From NCBI RefSeq assembly GCF_965363235.1, contig NC_134842.1, positions 34,928,505-34,992,504 of the forward strand: DNA of 64,000 nucleotides. Reading direction: 5' to 3'. The translations under genes and the position numbers were made by a program. Each line of letters starts with the position of its first letter. Within the stretch, counting starts at the first letter, position 1. The stretch comes from Mytilus galloprovincialis (taxonomy: Eukaryota; Mollusca; Bivalvia; Mytilida; Mytilidae). Of this stretch, positions 63,701 to 64,000 are shown piece by piece. The notes below the pieces were generated by a model. That model was given only the letters and a program-made list of their open reading frames with translations. It ran no database searches and had not been told where the DNA came from.

Positions 63701-63916
63701 CCACCCCCTCCAAATCCACCTCTTCCTCTACCGCCACCACCTCCTCCATATCCTCGTCCACCACCACCACCACCTCCTCCTCTGTATCCTCCTCCACCAC
63801 CACCACCTCCGCCATCAGGACCACCACCACTGCCTCCACCTCTGGGGAATTCTACTCTCAAAGTGTAGCCATCGTAGTTGTAACCATCTCGCTGCACAAC
63901 TGCATCATCAGCATCG
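60709..63916 (-). CDS. SRSF1: SR splicing factor, SRSF1/SRSF9 type, 3' part
   Basis: Three exons on -: 63916-63636, 61333-61161 and 60855-60709 (stop), with GT-AG borders and matching phase. The 5' exons, with most of RRM1, lie beyond the window. The visible protein holds the end of RRM1 ([14 protein letters not shown]), a 55-residue Gly-rich linker with a few R, Y and F, and a complete pseudo-RRM2 with the invariant [23 protein letters not shown] and KFRSHEGE. It ends in a short RS tail ([15 protein letters not shown] to SSSKS). Known role: nuclear RNA-binding regulator of splice-site choice. [12 protein letters not shown] resembles human SRSF9 (LDDTKFRSHEGET) slightly more than SRSF1, and the gene neighbours also match SRSF9, but an invertebrate pro-orthologue of both is likely. 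The linker is more than twice the length in human SRSF1. Intron 1 holds a 1.7-kb DNA element. Confidence 0.93.
61551..63246. mobile_element. 1.7-kb CAGTG-ended DNA element in the SR-factor intron
   Basis: Left end CAGTGATGTCGTTAGAAG, right end the inverted CTTAGTGACATCACTG (the first ten bases are perfect). Direct CTTCA flanks both sides (61546-61550 and 63247-63251). The interior has no transposase. Near the left end is a GCCGGCAGCCGGCGATTTTC block. Near 63148-63185 two GC-rich hairpins stand side by side (GACGAGC-AA-GCTCGTC and GCGAACGGC-TTC-GCCGTCCGC). CAGTG ends with a 5-bp duplication are hAT-like. Confidence 0.65.
62576..62613. mobile_element. 38-bp perfect hairpin insertion with 7-bp duplication
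   Basis: CAAGGACGTATAA, a 12-base loop, then its exact inverse TTATACGTCCTTG; direct GGATAGC on both sides (62569-62575 and 62614-62620). It looks like a transposon reduced to its terminal repeats, inserted into the 1.7-kb element. Confidence 0.7.
63400..63605 (+). mobile_element. Family A high-copy repeat near the SR-factor exon
   Basis: Two partial termini in direct order: ATGGGTTTTGCTCATTGTTG to GAAGAGTTGTCTCATT, then GTCTCTTGTGAAGAGTTGTC to CAATCATACCACATCTTCC, ending 30 bases short of the exon at 63636. It is internally duplicated. Confidence 0.6.
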
Positions 63917-64000
63917 CTGCAAAACAGATAAAACTTGCAATTGTAAATACATTTATGCAGTGTTGCAATTTTCTAGGGTTTCATGTTTAGATGGAAGGTC

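Noticed and set aside
63578-63868. 96-codon Pro-rich open frame on +
   Set aside because: It is the antisense of the Gly-rich SR-factor exon; GGN codons read backwards give Pro. The - strand has the RRM homology and splice sites.

Overview
The window looks like nuclear DNA of a bivalve mollusc, most likely a mussel (Mytilus or a close mytilid). It is AT-rich, has long GT-AG introns, and is crowded with short dispersed repeats that I recognise from memory as mytilid (inference). Its genes encode animal proteins: receptors, a TRAF adaptor, LC8 dynein light chain, TRIAP1, GATC and an SR splicing factor. I saw no prokaryotic operon, CRISPR array, or viral or capsid gene.

Layout. (1) 0.7-8.0 kb: two tandem intronless 7-transmembrane receptor genes on +, about 80% identical in protein. 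(2) 12.6-20.6 kb: a complete eight-exon TRAF-family gene on + (RING, TRAF zinc fingers, coiled coil, MATH; 456 aa when the exons are joined). (3) 23-40.5 kb: three LC8 dynein light chain genes on +, each with a non-coding first exon and one coding exon for 89 aa; their promoters are homologous. (4) 46.4-55 kb: TRIAP1 on - and GATC on +, head to head with 51 bp between start codons; both are assembled here from exons. (5) 60.7-63.9 kb: the 3' part of an SRSF1/SRSF9-type gene on -, whose 5' exons lie beyond the window.

The right two thirds holds the best signal. LC8, TRIAP1, GATC and SRSF9 are also neighbours on human 12q24.31 (TRIAP1-GATC-SRSF9-DYNLL1), so this appears to be a bilaterian microsynteny block in which the mussel has tripled LC8. 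The near-identity of the LC8 coding exons, against an unrelated-looking 3' UTR in copy 3, suggests gene conversion.

The rest is a dense nest of mobile DNA. It includes a MITE family with CAGTGGCGGATCCAG ends and 5-bp target duplications (six good copies), a 3.3-kb element with ~105-bp terminal inverted repeats, a 1.7-kb CAGTG-ended element, a Harbinger-like element with TTA duplications, a TTAA-flanked MITE, a 220-bp fold-back, a MITE built of AGGTCG motifs, tRNA-derived SINEs, 5'-truncated LINE tails, and a high-copy repeat that may be the 3' end of a Penelope-like retroelement. All calls are by eye; no alignment or database search was run.
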